From Euryodendron excelsum (taxonomy: Eukaryota; Streptophyta; Magnoliopsida; Ericales; Pentaphylacaceae), in NCBI GenBank assembly GCA_033060915.1, contig CM065379.1, positions 23,783,318-23,847,317 on the forward strand: 64,000 nt of DNA. Direction: 5' to 3'. The number at the start of each line of letters is the position of its first letter. The first letter of the stretch is position 1. Positions 10,332 to 22,800 of this stretch are shown here, piece after piece. The notes under the pieces were generated by a model. The model was given only the letters and a program-made list of their open reading frames with translations, was not told the DNA's origin and made no database searches. Position numbers and translations under genes: made by a program.

Positions 10332-11564
10332 CAAGGGGGGAGTTAGGATTTTGATTTGTCCTGGGCTAGCCAAAATTTAATGAATTATCAAGAAAAACAA
10401 ATTATAAAACATGTATATACAAAAGTTATATAGACCAAACAATTTTACAACTAATATATAGCAAAAGTGTGTACAAACAGGTAAAAAATAAAAAATATTC
10501 AAGAAAAGTACCTATTAAAGTTGTACCCAACAATTTTTCATTGAATAGAAATCATCTACTATCGAATCTGCATCAATAGGTTTAGAAAGTTCTCTTTCGA
10601 TATAGACAATCATAGAATCTGTAAGAAACTCATCCTCCATCTTGTTGGCAAGCACATTGGAATTGACGATATTGTTTTCTTGTTATGATCATGGATACTC
10701 TAAAAGAATAGGTTGGTATGACCCTGTTTGATATAAACTCATCTAACCTCATCACGTTGATTAGCAAGATGTCGCCATATAGGAATACGTAACCCCGAAT
10801 CCCTCTTAAGATTATATTTTTAACAAAAATATAGAGGTTTTGGGATAAAATTACATAATGGTCTAGCATTGAGTTTAACACTAAAGAAAAATCATACGAG
10901 AAAAAGGAAAAATTTAAAATTTTGTCTCTGACATTAGATAAAGGATAACCAATAACAACAAAAGCAGGACCAAAAGAAGAAAGAAGACAAAAAAAGAAGA
11001 AAGAAGAGGACAAAACAAAAAGAAAAAGTAACACATACAAAGAAAAGAGAAAATTTGAGAATACAAATTACCTGAAGCAATGGTAGCCCTGGAGGGTGAA
11101 GGTCACGGGAGTGAGGAGTTTTGCTCTTCGCCTCTACCCTTGTCCCTCTCGGGTTTGTACAACTTGCTTGAGATCAAAACCTAATTTTATAGGTCAAAAT
11201 GATTTTTTTTTCTTTAAGAAAATAATAAGAAAAAATTTAATAGTTAGACAACAACATAAAGCGTGTTAAATAATTTTTTTAGTGGTTAGACTGTAGTTCT
11301 ATCTCTCTCCTATGACACTTTTTTAATGGTTAATTAATTATTGTAATTTTTATTGAGTTTAAGAATTTAGATTGAAGTGGGCAGTGTTAGGTAATTAAAT
11401 TAGGTGTTGGGCTGAGAATAAAAAAAGTTGGGCTGAGCAGGACAAAATTGAGGTGGGCTAAACTTAAATATTAAAAAAGTTTGTACATCAAAAATAGGGG
11501 TTGGGCTGGGCTGGGCTCCCCTTGGCTACAGCCCAGGGGACCCTTCATAGTCCCTCCACCCTTG
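10332..11564 (-). mobile_element. hAT-type DNA transposon, internally deleted
   Basis: The left end CAAGGGGGGAG and the complement of the right end, CAAGGGTGGAG, form inverted termini with one mismatch in 11. Further in, both ends share a GGGCT...GCC block. An 8-bp target duplication flanks the element: TTTGCTTG at 10324-10331 and CTTGCTTG at 11565-11572 (one mismatch). Eight-base duplications and CAGGGG-like ends are typical of hAT elements. Inside is the C-terminal end of a hAT transposase on the minus strand, so the element is a deletion derivative of an autonomous copy and cannot move itself. It interrupted a short tandem repeat that continues on both sides. Confidence 0.8.
10515..10668 (-). 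pseudogene. hAT transposase C-terminal dimerisation segment
   Basis: The minus strand reads ANKMEDEFLTDSMIVYIER and then DSIVDDFYSMKNCWVQL, stopping with TAA at 10515-10517. This matches the terminal part of the hAT dimerisation domain of plant TTF/MYM-type zinc-finger transposases (pattern NKMxDEFLxDSLxVYIERE...IxxxFxxMKxRRxQL). Everything upstream (zinc finger, DUF4371-type core) is missing or unrecognisable. A 136-codon open frame just above it (10630-11040) is in a different frame and hydrophobic, and is not this protein. Confidence 0.68.
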
Positions 11565-11572
11565 CTTGCTTG

Positions 11573-12032
11573 TTATAAGTGGCTATATGTAAGCCACTTG
11601 TCACCTTTCATTTGTAGTGTTTTTAACTCCTAAGTTCTTCACCATGACGTAATTGACCAGCCAATACATGAGCTGGTTGTTTTGAGGAGGGTTTCTTTTA
11701 GCATTAAATTTCAGATTTGGGGTACTTTCTTCTTTTCTTATCTCTCTGCTTTTTAGGGAGTGGTGTTGAGCCCCACATCTTGTCTATTTCGAGCCTGACT
11801 CACTAGAAACAGCATAAATCAATCCTAAAACCTAGATTTTGCGTATTTTCAACCATGATCCAAGTGTTATTTTGGTCCACCTTTGGTAATAGTTTTTACA
11901 ACCTCCAACAACTACATCCAAGACAAAATTCCGTTCAAGGAGATTAGCTTATACTACCACATTTGATATACTATGTTTTTGTTTTCTTTTACAATTTTCC
12001 ATATTTAAAATGTTCCAAACTTAACTTCCTTT
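11573..12032. other. Spacer between hAT element and solo LTR, no gene seen
   Basis: It continues the short-repeat flank of the hAT element for about 30 bp and then becomes non-repetitive. No coding segment was recognised. Confidence 0.5.
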
Positions 12033-12899
12033 AAGGTTGTCGCTCACAGATTTTTCGCACTCGAGGAATACACACACAAGCGGGAAAAATACTGTATTCT
12101 CTCGTTAGAACTCATCCTCCTAGAAGAATGAGTGCGACTAGGTTTGAATTGAAAATTAATTTTGAATAAGGGCTTTTGGAAAATAATTTGGAGTCGCCAC
12201 CTAACTTGATTAAGGTGAGTTAGGCCACCTAAAAACTAAGCACTATTCGAAGATCACACTTAGAGTTTTTCAAAAAGATTTTGAAAATACTTCCTCAAGA
12301 GAGGGTTTTTAGGAAAATAGGTTGTTTGGTAACCTTTGAAAATATTTAGGCCCTTTTTGAAAATAACTCCATTTGGTCTTTAAAAACAGTGATCTAGGTT
12401 CAGAGGTTGGTTACATGTAGGGAAGACGCACTAAGCCATCACCCTACCCCGCCCCTGTGGTACTTACATGTCTATTCACCTTAGATTCAACCATTAGAGT
12501 GTTCGATTAATAAATATCCAATACTATCCATTTTTGAAAAGAATGTTTAAAAGGAAAAAACATGATACATGATATGCAAAAGCAATAGAAAGATTTGATT
12601 TAGAAATAGATTTTGAGGAAAAGATAAGTCTAAGAATAGACTTGAAAAGAAGATTTGATCTTGAAAATAAATTTGAAAAGACTTGATTTAATTTTAAAAA
12701 TAGACTTGAAAAGATAGATTTTATTTTGAAAAAAAAAATTAGAAATTGAAAATAGAGATTTGAAAAAAGTTATGACCTCACCCGCGAAGGTTGCCTACGT
12801 ATCCCTTTTGAGGAATCAGGTCACTCGTAGTTCGGACTAGAGTCTGATTGAAAATAGAAGATTTTGATTGGAAAAAGAAACTGAGTTGGAATTTGGATT

Positions 12900-14250
12900 G
12901 GAAGATTTTTAAAGATTAGTTTTGGAAAGCTTGGTTTTAGGAAACCTAGACTTAGGAAATATGGAACTTAGGAAAGACTTGAGGTTTAAGAAAGATTGGA
13001 CTTGACTTGGAAGGGTATTAGAAAAGATTTTACTCGAATGTTGGACTTGGAAGATTAGGAAAAAATTGGATTTAGGAAAGGTCCGAATTAGGAAAGTTTC
13101 AAAATAGAAAAGTTTCATTTTAAGAAAGTTTCATTTCAGGAAAGATTTCAAATTAGAAAAGTTTTATTTTAAGAAAGGTTTTGAAATAGGAAACGTTTCG
13201 TTTTAAGGAAGTTTCGAATTAGGAAAGTGGTGAATTAGGAAAGTTTTGAGATTGGAATGTTCTGAATTAAGAAAGTTTTAACTTAAGAAAGTTTCGAATT
13301 TAGAAAGTTTTGACTTAAGAAAGAGTTGAGTTTTGGAAAGATTTGACTTAAAAAAAGTTTTGAATTTAGAAAGTTTTGGATTTGGAAAGATTTGAAATTT
13401 AGAAAGTTTAGAATTTTAGAAAGATTCAAAGTTTGAGTTTTAGAAATACTTGAAATTAGGAAAGGTTTGAGTTTAAGAAAGATTGGAAAATTTAGATTTG
13501 GAAAGTTGAAATTAGGAAAGGTATGGAGTTAGGAAAATTAAGAAGCTTAAAGTTTAAGGAAAGATTTGAAAGTTTAAATTTAGAAACTTAAAGTTTAGGA
13601 AGGTATGAGATTAGGAAGGATTAAGATTAGGAAAGATTTGGATTTGGTTACCTAAAACAGATGATTTGATTCGACATGAAATCGGAAAGAATAAGTTTTG
13701 GAAAATAGATTTTGGGGTAGAAAACAAGATTTGGAAATATATGATTTTGATGTAGAAAGTAGGATTTGGAAATTATGTTTTTGGAAAGAAAATTAAAGTT
13801 TCCTAACCATAGCTCTAGGGTTTAACTTGGACTCCAAGAAAAGAGATTTTGGAAAGTGAATTTTTGGAAAGTAAGATTTTTGGAAGGAGATCTAAAAAAG
13901 GGAGTTTTTAGAAAGTATGTTTGAAAAAAGAGTCTTTTGGAAAGGGATTTTTGAAAAGAGCATTTTTAGGAAAAATATTTTTGGAAAGAGTTGTTAGGAA
14001 GGAAAGTTAGGGAGTGTTTTTGGAAAGTGAATTTTGAAGAGAGCTTTTTAGAAAGGAGTTTAAAAAGAGTTTTTAGGAAAGTAACTTTTTTAAGGGAATT
14101 TTTAGAAAACAATTTTTAGGAAGCAATTTTGGAAAGGTACTTGGAGAGAATTTTTAGAAAGTATGTTGGAGAAAAGATTTAAGAGAACAGACGTGGAAAG
14201 AGATTTTGGAGAGGATTTAAAAAGGGGTTTTGGAAAGTAAGTTTGAAAAG
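12900..14250 (-). repeat. Degenerate TTAGGAAAG/TTTGGAAAG low-complexity block in LTR copy 1
   Basis: Hundreds of bases consist of variants of a roughly 10-15 bp purine-rich word (TTTAGGAAAG, TTTTGGAAAG, TTTGAAAAG). The equivalent block is present in the other LTR copies (21180-22240, 35390-36980, and reversed at 42400-43600). Confidence 0.85.
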
Positions 14251-15185
14251 AAATTTGGAAAGGGATGGACTTTCGCAAGCCTCTAAAAATATCTCACTTT
14301 CCTAAAATGATTCTAACCATAAAAGGGTTAGAACCATTCTAAGATTGTGGTTTTGAAAACAACAAGGACTTGAAAATATGGACCATATTGGTCACTTTAA
14401 ATGTAACACTTCCCTAAAGCAACCCTAACCATGAAAAGGCTAGAATCACCTTAGGATTGTGATTTTGAAAATAAGGTTTTGAAGAAGAAAACTTTAATGC
14501 AAGTTTTGAAAACAGTTTTGATGCAAGTTTTAAAAACAAGTTTGAAAATGGATTTTGGAAAGATGCATGACCATGATATGCACAATGCAAGTTGGGGTCA
14601 TGAACATACAAGGTTAAAGACTTTACCACATAATCAAGGGGGCCGAACCCACGTGGTCTCTGGTTAGACTAAGGGAAAGCCCCCAACATGGTGACTTTCA
14701 ATAACCTAATCCTACACATGAACCGGGGAGTCTCTTGTTTCAAGTATGCAAGAAAGGGGGGGTGGGGGGGAGGGTAGAAGATGGGGATTAAAATTTAAAA
14801 AAAAACCCAAGTGGGTTAGGAGAGAGAATAGAGAGGGGGGATTGCATAAACGTAAATAGGAAACCTACCTTGCATCTTCTTTTATTTGCTTTGTTTTATT
14901 CGCTTTGTTTTATTTGCTTTGCTTCAGTCTTTACCTTGATCTTCAAGAGCTTGTTCTGATCTTCGAGAGTTTTGGAGTTGCAGCACTTCAAGTCTTCAAT
15001 GGAGGCCTTGGAGGCTGGTATATGAGTGTATGAGAGTGTATGGGGGCTAGGGTTTGGTGTATAGAGGCTAGGGTTTGGAAAACCTAAAGAGAACTAAGGT
15101 TTGGAGAGGCTTCGAGCTCTGTATATCGAAAAGAAGAGTTTTTAGACTGAGTTTGCAGACCCTCTTCACGCTGGAGGAGGCTCTG

Positions 15186-15193
15186 TATTTATA
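15186..15193 (-). promoter_or_regulatory. TATA box of LTR copy 1
   Basis: TATAAATA on the minus strand is followed by a conserved leader (CAGAGCCTC-like, then CGATATACAGAGCTCG). The same layout occurs at 23112-23119, 37874-37881, 41528-41535 and 63513-63520 in the other copies, which supports a core promoter. Confidence 0.7.
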
Positions 15194-15986
15194 AACAGAG
15201 GATTGAACTGGCACCTGTTGTAGTGACGCTTAGCAAAATTTCCTTCTGGGCCAAATTTTGGCTTGGCACCACTTAGGAAAGTTTTAAGGTCAGCAAGCAA
15301 TGTATCTTCAGAAGATTTGGGCACCTGTACTAGTGACTACCATGCAATTTTTAACTTGATTTCACTACGAGTGACTCCGGAAGGTCCATGAATTATTTAA
15401 AAGGTCGGGAATGGCCCAGAACCCTTAAAATAGTGTCTCGGGGGTAGTAGACTTGAAGAATGATTTCAAGATGTGTCGAAGGGGCTGACTAGGCCATTAT
15501 GGGCAAAACGGTTAATCGGGCCGGAAAGCTGCCGAGATGGACTTGGAATGTCCTGGAAGAAGGCTTGAGGCTTGAAAACCTTAGCTAGAATGTTCCAGGA
15601 GGTTTCCGGCTTGATACCCAGAGCCGGCGTGGTTGGAAAAGGCGACCAGCCTACTAGGGGCAAAACGGTCATTTTGTATTGGGCTTGCCAGAATTGACTT
15701 GGAATGATCCGGAAAGATATCGAAAGGTTGGGAATACTATAAAAAGCATTCTCGGGAGGTTACCGGTTTGATACCCAGAGCTAGTGTGGTTCCCAGGACT
15801 TTCAGATGCATAGGAGCAAAATGGTTATTTAGCTTCAAGTGGGCCCTACGGGCCTGGGAAGCCACCGGTGGACTAAATTGGAGTTTAGAAGTTGGGTTAG
15901 AGTCTGAATATGCATGTGATGTGTAAAAGTGAGCCCAGTCCGGCCAGAGTTTGCCAAGCGGGCAAAAATAGGGTGCTTACAAAAGT

Positions 15987-16790
15987 CTATTAGCAAACAA
16001 AATAGCTTCAATGTGATTTACTGAGATTATTTTTCATTTTTGGTAGATAAATTAACATTATTAGAAGAAGAACGATTGGGCTGAGACTTAAACCCCTATC
16101 CTGGAATATCGAGAAACATTTTAGACCAAAGCTCAAAGAAGGGGAACAAGCGGTAAAGCACGAACTTTGTTATAGGGAGATTAGTGACTTTTATAAAGCT
16201 TGCAATTATAGTGGACAGGGAACCAAATAAATAAAAAGAAAAAGAAAAAGAAACGAAATTAAGAATGAAAGAAGACATGGAACAATGAATTACTTTTGTT
16301 CCTTCCTGGCACAATCTGATCAATTAAAGGTAATGTTTGTGCTTCTAGGAATGAAGTGCACATATTCTATGCTTGTGGATTAGTATAAAACATAACATGT
16401 TCCACACTGTCTCAGAAAAAACTATAGATTAACTTTATTATGTTTTAAAAGACTAGAACCTATGTTGCAGTGACGTGGGGTTACCATAAAAACTATAGAT
16501 TCTTAGAAGTGGAGGATTACTTAGATAATATTGTAGAGGTGCGTCCTAAGTGACCAAGCCAAGGCTTAAATCATGTTACGGATCAAAGTCAACAAACCAC
16601 AAATTCAAAGACCACAAGTACACAACTTTAATACTAAAAATTTGAAACATATGATTCATAGGAATGAGGCTATATTAAAATGGTAGAGGTGTAAGGCATC
16701 ATACGTGCCTAAGCCAAGGGATCAAAATTATGTAACCACACCATTATTTCATGAGCTATGGCAGATCAAAAGTAGATATGGATGGAAATA
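15987..16790. other. Spacer between solo LTR and Sirevirus
   Basis: No gene recognised. A minus-strand open frame (16096-16323) with one hydrophobic stretch has no family I know. Confidence 0.5.
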
Positions 16791-16795
16791 AAACT

Positions 16796-17716
16796 TGTTG
16801 ACCCAAGGGGTGATCTCCATAGCTAGTAATTGATTTTGATAATCATAAAACCTAGTCACCATGATCTAATGTGTTTAACTTAAGTGTACATCTTAGTCTA
16901 ATTATGGGCAATCGTAACTTGTGGAGTATCACGGAAGATCTTGTCAGCACCTCATAAGAGTGGCAACTCCATAAAGGGCATATGAGCAGTTTATGAGAAA
17001 TTAAGTCAATTCTGTCAGTACCAGAATCTCAACTAGATTGATGACACCTGCATAGGAAGACATAGGATTTGGATATGGATATGGGTAATGTCATCTATGG
17101 CCAACTCATTTATAATGAAGACCTTTGATCCTCATTTTTGTTCCTCTAAAAGAACTATGCAAGCTTGAACATGCCATCCTTAAAAGCATTGTGAAAGGAG
17201 CTCAAACGAGAAGTACGTCGAGATTGATGCTAATGCAGAAGATTGATAACACCTGACAGAGTGAAAAGACTTCACCATACAAGCGGATTGTTGACTTCAA
17301 ATGGCTTGATGAACCAAGAACTACAAACTGATAAAGAGAAGATTATGTGTAAGGATGGTGTAAATCCTTGGATATAATAGTGAGCTTTGCACTTGAAGAA
17401 ACTAGCAGCTGTGTAAAGAGAAGATTACATAGTGGAACACCCTCAAGGGGATCGAGGAAGAGAGGACGTAGACAAGGATTGAGCCGAACCTCTGTAAATC
17501 TCTTATTCTCTGCTTTTTACTGATTATGTGTGTGTGAGTGTTGGCTGCTGAATGATTGTGCATGTTGTCTTTATTTGTCAGAAATCTTAGTTCATATTTG
17601 CATAATCTATTGTTTGTCATTATTTAAACACGGATTGATTTTGATTTATTGAAAAATCCTACTATTTTTAAAGATCCCAATTCACCCCCCCTCTTGGGAC
17701 TATCTTTGACCCAACA
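16796..17716 (+). repeat. Sirevirus 5' LTR (921 bp, internally deleted)
   Basis: Starts TGTTGACCC and ends CCCAACA, matching the 3' LTR at both ends. Alignment breaks near 17330-17350, where about 0.8 kb present in the 3' LTR (roughly 30515-31390) is missing. It keeps the CACCCCCC tract near its end, typical of Sirevirus LTR termini. Confidence 0.92.
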
Positions 17717-17718
17717 AT

Positions 17719-17730
17719 TGGTATCAGAGC
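17719..17730 (+). promoter_or_regulatory. Primer-binding site (initiator Met-tRNA type)
   Basis: TGGTATCAGAGC lies two bases after the 5' LTR. It is the standard complement of the 3' end of plant initiator methionine tRNA used to prime minus-strand synthesis. Confidence 0.93.
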
Positions 17731-17773
17731 ATGGTGCTCACATATAAAGGCTTTAAATCCTTGAGTAAGATCC

Positions 17774-19324
17774 ATGGCCAACATAGCTGGAACATCCTTA
17801 GTAGAAGGTCAATCCACAAACAGACCTCCCTTGTTTAATGGCACGAACTATAATTACTGAAAAAACAGAATGAAAATTTATATTCAATCTATGGATTATG
17901 AACTGTGGAGAGTCATTATGAATGGACCTAGAATTCCCATTAAAAGAATTGAATCTGGTGAAGTGGCCAAACCTGAAGTCGAGTGGGATGCTGATGACTT
18001 TAGAATTATGCAAACTAATGCAAAGGCAATGAATGTATTGTATTGTGCACTTGATCCCATTGAATTTAATAGAATTTCAACCTGTGACACTACTAAAGAG
18101 GTTTGGGACAGGTTAGAGGTTATTCATGAAGGGACAAATCATGTAAAAGAATCTAAAATTAATCTTTTTGTGCACAACAATGAGATGTTTAAGATGAAAT
18201 CTGATAAATCGATTACCAAAATGTTCACTAGATTTACTGACATTATAAATGGATTGAAATCCTTTGGAAATATTTATTCTAATAGTGAATAGGTAAGGAA
18301 GATACTTAGATCCCTGCCTAGGAGTTGGGAAGCTAAAGTGACAGCAATAGAGGAGGCTAAGAATCTGAATACATTGCCTTTAGAAGAACTGCTAGGGTCA
18401 CTTATGACCTATGAGCTAACTCAAATACAAAACACACTAGATGATGAGGAGAAAAAGAAGAAAACAATTGCCTTCAAATCTGTCTCAAATGAACCAAACA
18501 GTGCTGAAGAAAACGATGAGGACTTAGCTCTTATTACCAAAAAGGTTAAGAGATTCATGAGAAAAAAATGGAGGAAAGGCAAAAAGTTTTAAGCTAAATG
18601 ATATTCAAGCAAAGGAGATTCCACCATAATCTGTTTTGAATGCAAAAAATCAAAACATATCAAGTCTGAATCTCCTCAGCTCAAGAAAAGAAGGAAAAGA
18701 AGCAAAGAAGTTGCAGTAATGGCAGCAACCCTAAGTGGCAGTGAAGAATCAAGCTCAGATGATAATTCTGATACAGAAAAGGTAGGAAATGTCTGTCTGA
18801 TGGCTCAAGAATAAAATGAAAATGAGGTATCTGCTTCTGACTTTACTCTAGATAAACTTCAAAATGCCTTCCATGACTTAATGGAGGAATTAAAAAAATT
18901 GGGAGCCAAAAACTATTTTCTAAAGAAAATAATTTCTACCTTGACTAAAAAAAATGAGACTTCAGTTTCTGAAAATGACTCTTTGACAAAAAAAATTAGA
19001 GATTTGGAAAACTCTCTTGAGAAATTTGTGAAAGGGAGAGAAAATCTTGACTCAATCCTAGCAAGTTAGAAATGCACCTTGGATAGAGGAGGAATTGGTT
19101 ACAATCTATTTATGAAAAAGAAGTCATACAAGAATTTTTTTTGTCAAACCAAATGCCTCAAAAAATAGATGTTTTCACTATAAAAAATTTGGTCACTATG
19201 TTAGCCAGTGTTGGTTAAGGAGAACTTTCTTAAGTAATAATAAGATGAAATGGATACCAAAGAAGATTGTTGACACTAACTCTGCTAGACCCAATATGAA
19301 GTGGGTACCAAAAATCAGAACTTA
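17774..19324 (+). pseudogene. Sirevirus gag (capsid/nucleocapsid), broken
   Basis: ATG at 17774 opens 43 bp after the primer site. The capsid region (UBN2 type) carries FNGTNYNY, IQSMDYELWRVI, EFNRISTCDTTKEVWDRLEV and MFTRFTDIINGLKS. TGA at 17858-17860 stands where Trp is expected (NYNY*K), and TAG at 18290-18292 where Gln is expected. A zinc knuckle near 18632-18676 reads C-x2-C-x4-H-x4-S, so the last Cys is lost. A charged coiled-coil follows (18880-19069). A second knuckle near 19166-19210 reads C-x2-Y-x4-H-x4-C, with the second Cis-position Cys changed to Tyr. Both RNA-binding knuckles are thus each missing one ligand. Further stops occur at 18590-18592 and after the coiled coil. Confidence 0.88.
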
Positions 19325-19883
19325 AAATCTATTTTGTGCAGGTTTGCTTAAGATCTCATAAGAAGAAAGAAGTATGGTATTTGGACAGTGGCTATTCAAG
19401 GCACAGGGGATGAAAGTCATTTCTCTTCTCTTACACCCAAAGATGGAGGAAAGGTAACCTTCGGTGACAATAGCAAGGGTAAAATTATTGGGATTGGCAG
19501 CATTGGTAAGAAATTCTCAACTATAATTGAAAATGTCCTTCTAGTTAAAGGTCTTAAACACAACTTACTAAGCATCAGTCAGCTGTGTGACAAAGGTTTC
19601 AAGGTAATTTTTGAATATTCAAAATGTTCTGTGGTAAATATTCTTGATGGCTATACTGCTTTGACAGGAATAAGATAGGGCAACATATATGTTTTCAATC
19701 TGAATGATCTGTCTGCATCCACTTTAAAATGTCTATTTGCTGTAAATGAACCTAATGCATGGTTATGGCATAGAAGGTTAGGACACACCAGTATGAGCAC
19801 AATCTCTAAGGCTGTAAGACATGACATGGTGGTTGGTCTACCTAAAATTGAGTTTGAAAATGATAAAGTGTGTGATGCATGTC
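19325..19883 (+). pseudogene. Sirevirus pol part 1: protease and GAG-pre-integrase
   Basis: The protease site reads WYLDSGYSRH at 19375-19404. The catalytic Asp is kept, but the usual Cys after DSG is Tyr. A short deletion then shifts the frame, and the domain continues in the frame open at 19388-19678 (HFSSLTPKDGGKVTFGDN, KHNLLSISQLCDKGF). TAG ends it at 19676-19678. GAG-pre-integrase follows (LWHRRLGHTSMS) and reaches CDAC at 19872-19882, where the nested LTR splits the codon series. The reading resumes at 24811 with CQKGKQ, the expected continuation, which proves the insertion was into this gene. Confidence 0.9.
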
Positions 19884-22800
19884 TATTGCACCCTGATTTT
19901 TTACATCCAAAAAAAACAAGCGGAAAAAACACAGTGCTCTCTTGTTAGAACTCATCCTCCTAGAAGGATGAGTGTGACTAGGTTTGAATTGAAAATTTGA
20001 TTTGAATAAAGGGCTTTTAGAAAACATTTAGAGTCGCCACCTAACTTGATTAAGGTGAGTTCGGTCATCTAAAACTAAGCACAATGTGAAGATTACATAG
20101 AGGGTTTTTGAAAACAATTTTAAAAATTTTCTCAAGAGATGGTTTTTAAGAAAAGAGGTTGTTTGGCAACATTTGGAAAAATTTAAGCCCTTTTTGAAAA
20201 TAACTCCATTTGGTCTTTTAAAACAGTGATCTAGGTTTGGAGGTTGGTTACGTGTAGGAAAGATGCACTAAGCCATCACCCTACCCCGCCCTTGTGGTAC
20301 CTACATGTCTATTTACCCTAGATTCACTCATTAGAGTCTTTAATTAATAAATGTCCAATACTATCCACTTTAGAAAAGAATTTTTAGAAAGAAATTGACG
20401 CAATGCATGATATGCAAGTACAAGAAAAGACTTTGATTTTGAAAATATATTTGAAAAGAACTTGATTTGATGTTGAAAAGAGATTTGAAAAGAAGACTTG
20501 ATTTTTGAAAGAAAAGTTTTAGAAATTAGAAATAGAGATTTGAAAACAGATTGTAGAATAGAAATTTGAAATCGATCATGGAATTGGAAATTTGAAAATA
20601 GTTATGGAATTGGAGATTTAAGAAAAGTTATGAAATTAGAAACTTGAAAGAAATTATAGAATTGGAGATTTGAAAATAATTATGAAATTGAAACTTGGAA
20701 AAAGTTATGAAATTGAAAGTTTAAAAAAGGTTATGGAATTAGAAACTTGAAAAAGGTTATGACCACACTCATGAGGGTTGCCTACGTATCCCTTTTTTGG
20801 AAATCAGGTCAGTCGTAGTTCGGACGAGAGTCCAATAGAAAATTTGGTTTGAAAAAAGTTTGATTTGGAACTTGGATTTGAAGATTGAAAATTAAACTTT
20901 AATTTGAAATTAACTTGGAAGATTTGAAAAGATTGGACTTTGATTTAACATAGAACTTGAGGATTTAAAATAGACCTTAGAATTGACTTTGAACTTGATT
21001 TGGAAACATCTCTACTTGAGTTGACATTTGAAAAACCATCTTGGTTTAGAAAATAATTTTTGAAGAAGAGTTGAAAGCTTCCTAACTATAGGGTTAGGGT
21101 CTAACTAAGGTTTAGACATTCTAGGACTTATGGTAATCTAGGGTTGAAGCATGTCATTGAATTGAATTTGACTTGAACTTGAAAAGCTTGATTTTGGAAA
21201 GTTTGGTTTTAGGAAACCTAGACGTAGAAAGATAGGATTTAGGAAGGACTTGATATTAAAAAAGATTTGATTGGAAAGTTTGATTTAGAAAACATGGAGA
21301 GTTGGAGTCTAGGAAAGATTGAATTTAGAAAATCTTGAAATTAGGAAAGTTTCAAAATAGGAAAATTTCGTTTTAGGAAAGTTTCATTTTAAGAAAGTTT
21401 CGAATTAGGAAAGTTTAAAATAGGAAGGTTTTGAAATTAGAAAGTTTTGAATTTAGAAAGTTTCAACTTAAGAAAGTTTCGAATTTGGAAAGTTTCCTTG
21501 TTAGGAAAGATTTGATTAGGTTTGAAAAAGATTTGGAATTTGAAAAATTTTAGAATTAGGAAAAGTTTGGGTTTAGAAAGATTAAGAAGCTTAAAGTTTA
21601 AGGAAAGATTTGAAAGTTTAAGTTTTGGAAACTTAAGATTTAGGAAGGTATGAGATTAGGAAGGATTGGAATTTAAGAAAGATTTGGATTAGGAAGGATT
21701 GAGATTAGAAAAAGTTGAAATTAGGAAATGGTTTGAATTAGGAAAGATTTTATTTATATTAAAAGATTGAATTTTATTTCAAAAAAGAGATGATTTGATT
21801 TTGTTTCCAAAAATGAAGAATTTGATTTTGTTTCAAAAACGGAAGATTTGATTTGATATAGAATTGGAAAGGAGGAAATTTGAAAAACTTAGGTTTGGAA
21901 AGCCCTAGTTTTGGTATAGGAAAAGTAATTTTGAAAATCTAAGATTTGACATAGAAAATAGAGATTTTGAAAATTTATGTTTTGAGGCAAGATTGGAAAT
22001 CATGTTTTAGGAGTGAAAATTAGGGTCTCCTAACCATGGCTCTAGGGTTTGACTTAAACTCTAAGAAAAAGGGATTTTGGAAAATAGATCTTTTTGAAAA
22101 GAGAGATTTTTAGAAAAAATATTTTTGGAAAGAGTTTTTAGGAAAGCAAGTTTGAAAAGAGATTTTTGAGAAGATTTAAAAAGAGATTTTGGAAAGTAAA
22201 TTTGAAAAGCAATTTGAAAAGGGATTTGAATGTGGACTTTTGCAAGCCTCTAAAAATATCTCACTTTCCTAAAATGATTCTAACCATAAGAAGATTAGAG
22301 CCATTCTAGGATTGTGATTTTGAAAATAACAATGATTTGAAAATATGGACCATGAAAGTCACTTTAAATATAACACTTTCCTAAAGCAACTCCAACCATG
22401 GAAAGGCTAGAATTACCTTAGGATTGTGATTTTGAAAATAAGTCTGAAAAAAAAAGATTTAATGCAAGTTTTGAAAAAGATTTTCGATGCAAGTTTTGAA
22501 AATAATTTTTGGAGAGATGCATGATTATGATATGCACAATGCAAGTTGGGGTGGTGAACATACAAAGTTAAAGGCTTCACGACATAATCAAGGGGGCCGA
22601 ACCCACGTGGTCTCCGGTTAGACTAAGAGAAAGCCCTCGACACAATGACTTTCAATAGCCTAACATAAACTGGGGAGTCCCTTGTTTCAAGCATGCAAGA
22701 AAGAGCCCGGGGGGGGGGGGGGGTAAAAGATAGGGATAAAAATAGAAGAAAACTCAAGTGGGTTAGGAGAGAGAAGAGAGAGGGGAGAATTGCGTAAACG

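Larger units (their letters stand above)
12033..15986 (-). mobile_element. Solo long LTR, copy 1 (3.94 kb)
   Basis: The unit 12038-15981 begins TGTCGCTCACAGATTTTTCGC and ends GTGCTTACA on the plus strand. The flanking 5-mers are AAGGT (12033-12037) and AAAGT (15982-15986), four of five matching. Its internal TATA box (15186-15193) is on the minus strand, so the LTR reads right to left. Conserved landmarks shared with the other copies are the GAGTCGCCACCTAACTTGAT block, the GGTTGCCTACGTATCC block, about 1.5 kb of TTAGGAAAG-type repeats, the promoter region and the end block. Length and motifs suggest an Ogre/Tat-type gypsy LTR; that assignment is inference. No internal region, primer site or second LTR is present. 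Confidence 0.78.

Noticed and set aside
10630..11040. A 136-codon hydrophobic membrane protein
   Set aside because: It overlaps the hAT transposase remnant in another frame; its hydrophobicity is the translation of A/T-rich runs on the opposite strand.
12909..14629. Open frames rich in Phe, Leu and Ser in the purine-rich LTR block (also 34883-35193 and 42351-42542)
   Set aside because: They are translations of the degenerate TTAGGAAAG words and have no domain or conserved start.
12033..15986. Treating each long unit as a complete LARD/TRIM element with its own LTRs
   Set aside because: The two ends of a unit share no direct repeat. One TATA box lies in the middle and TG...CA plus 5-bp duplications bound the whole, which fits a single LTR.
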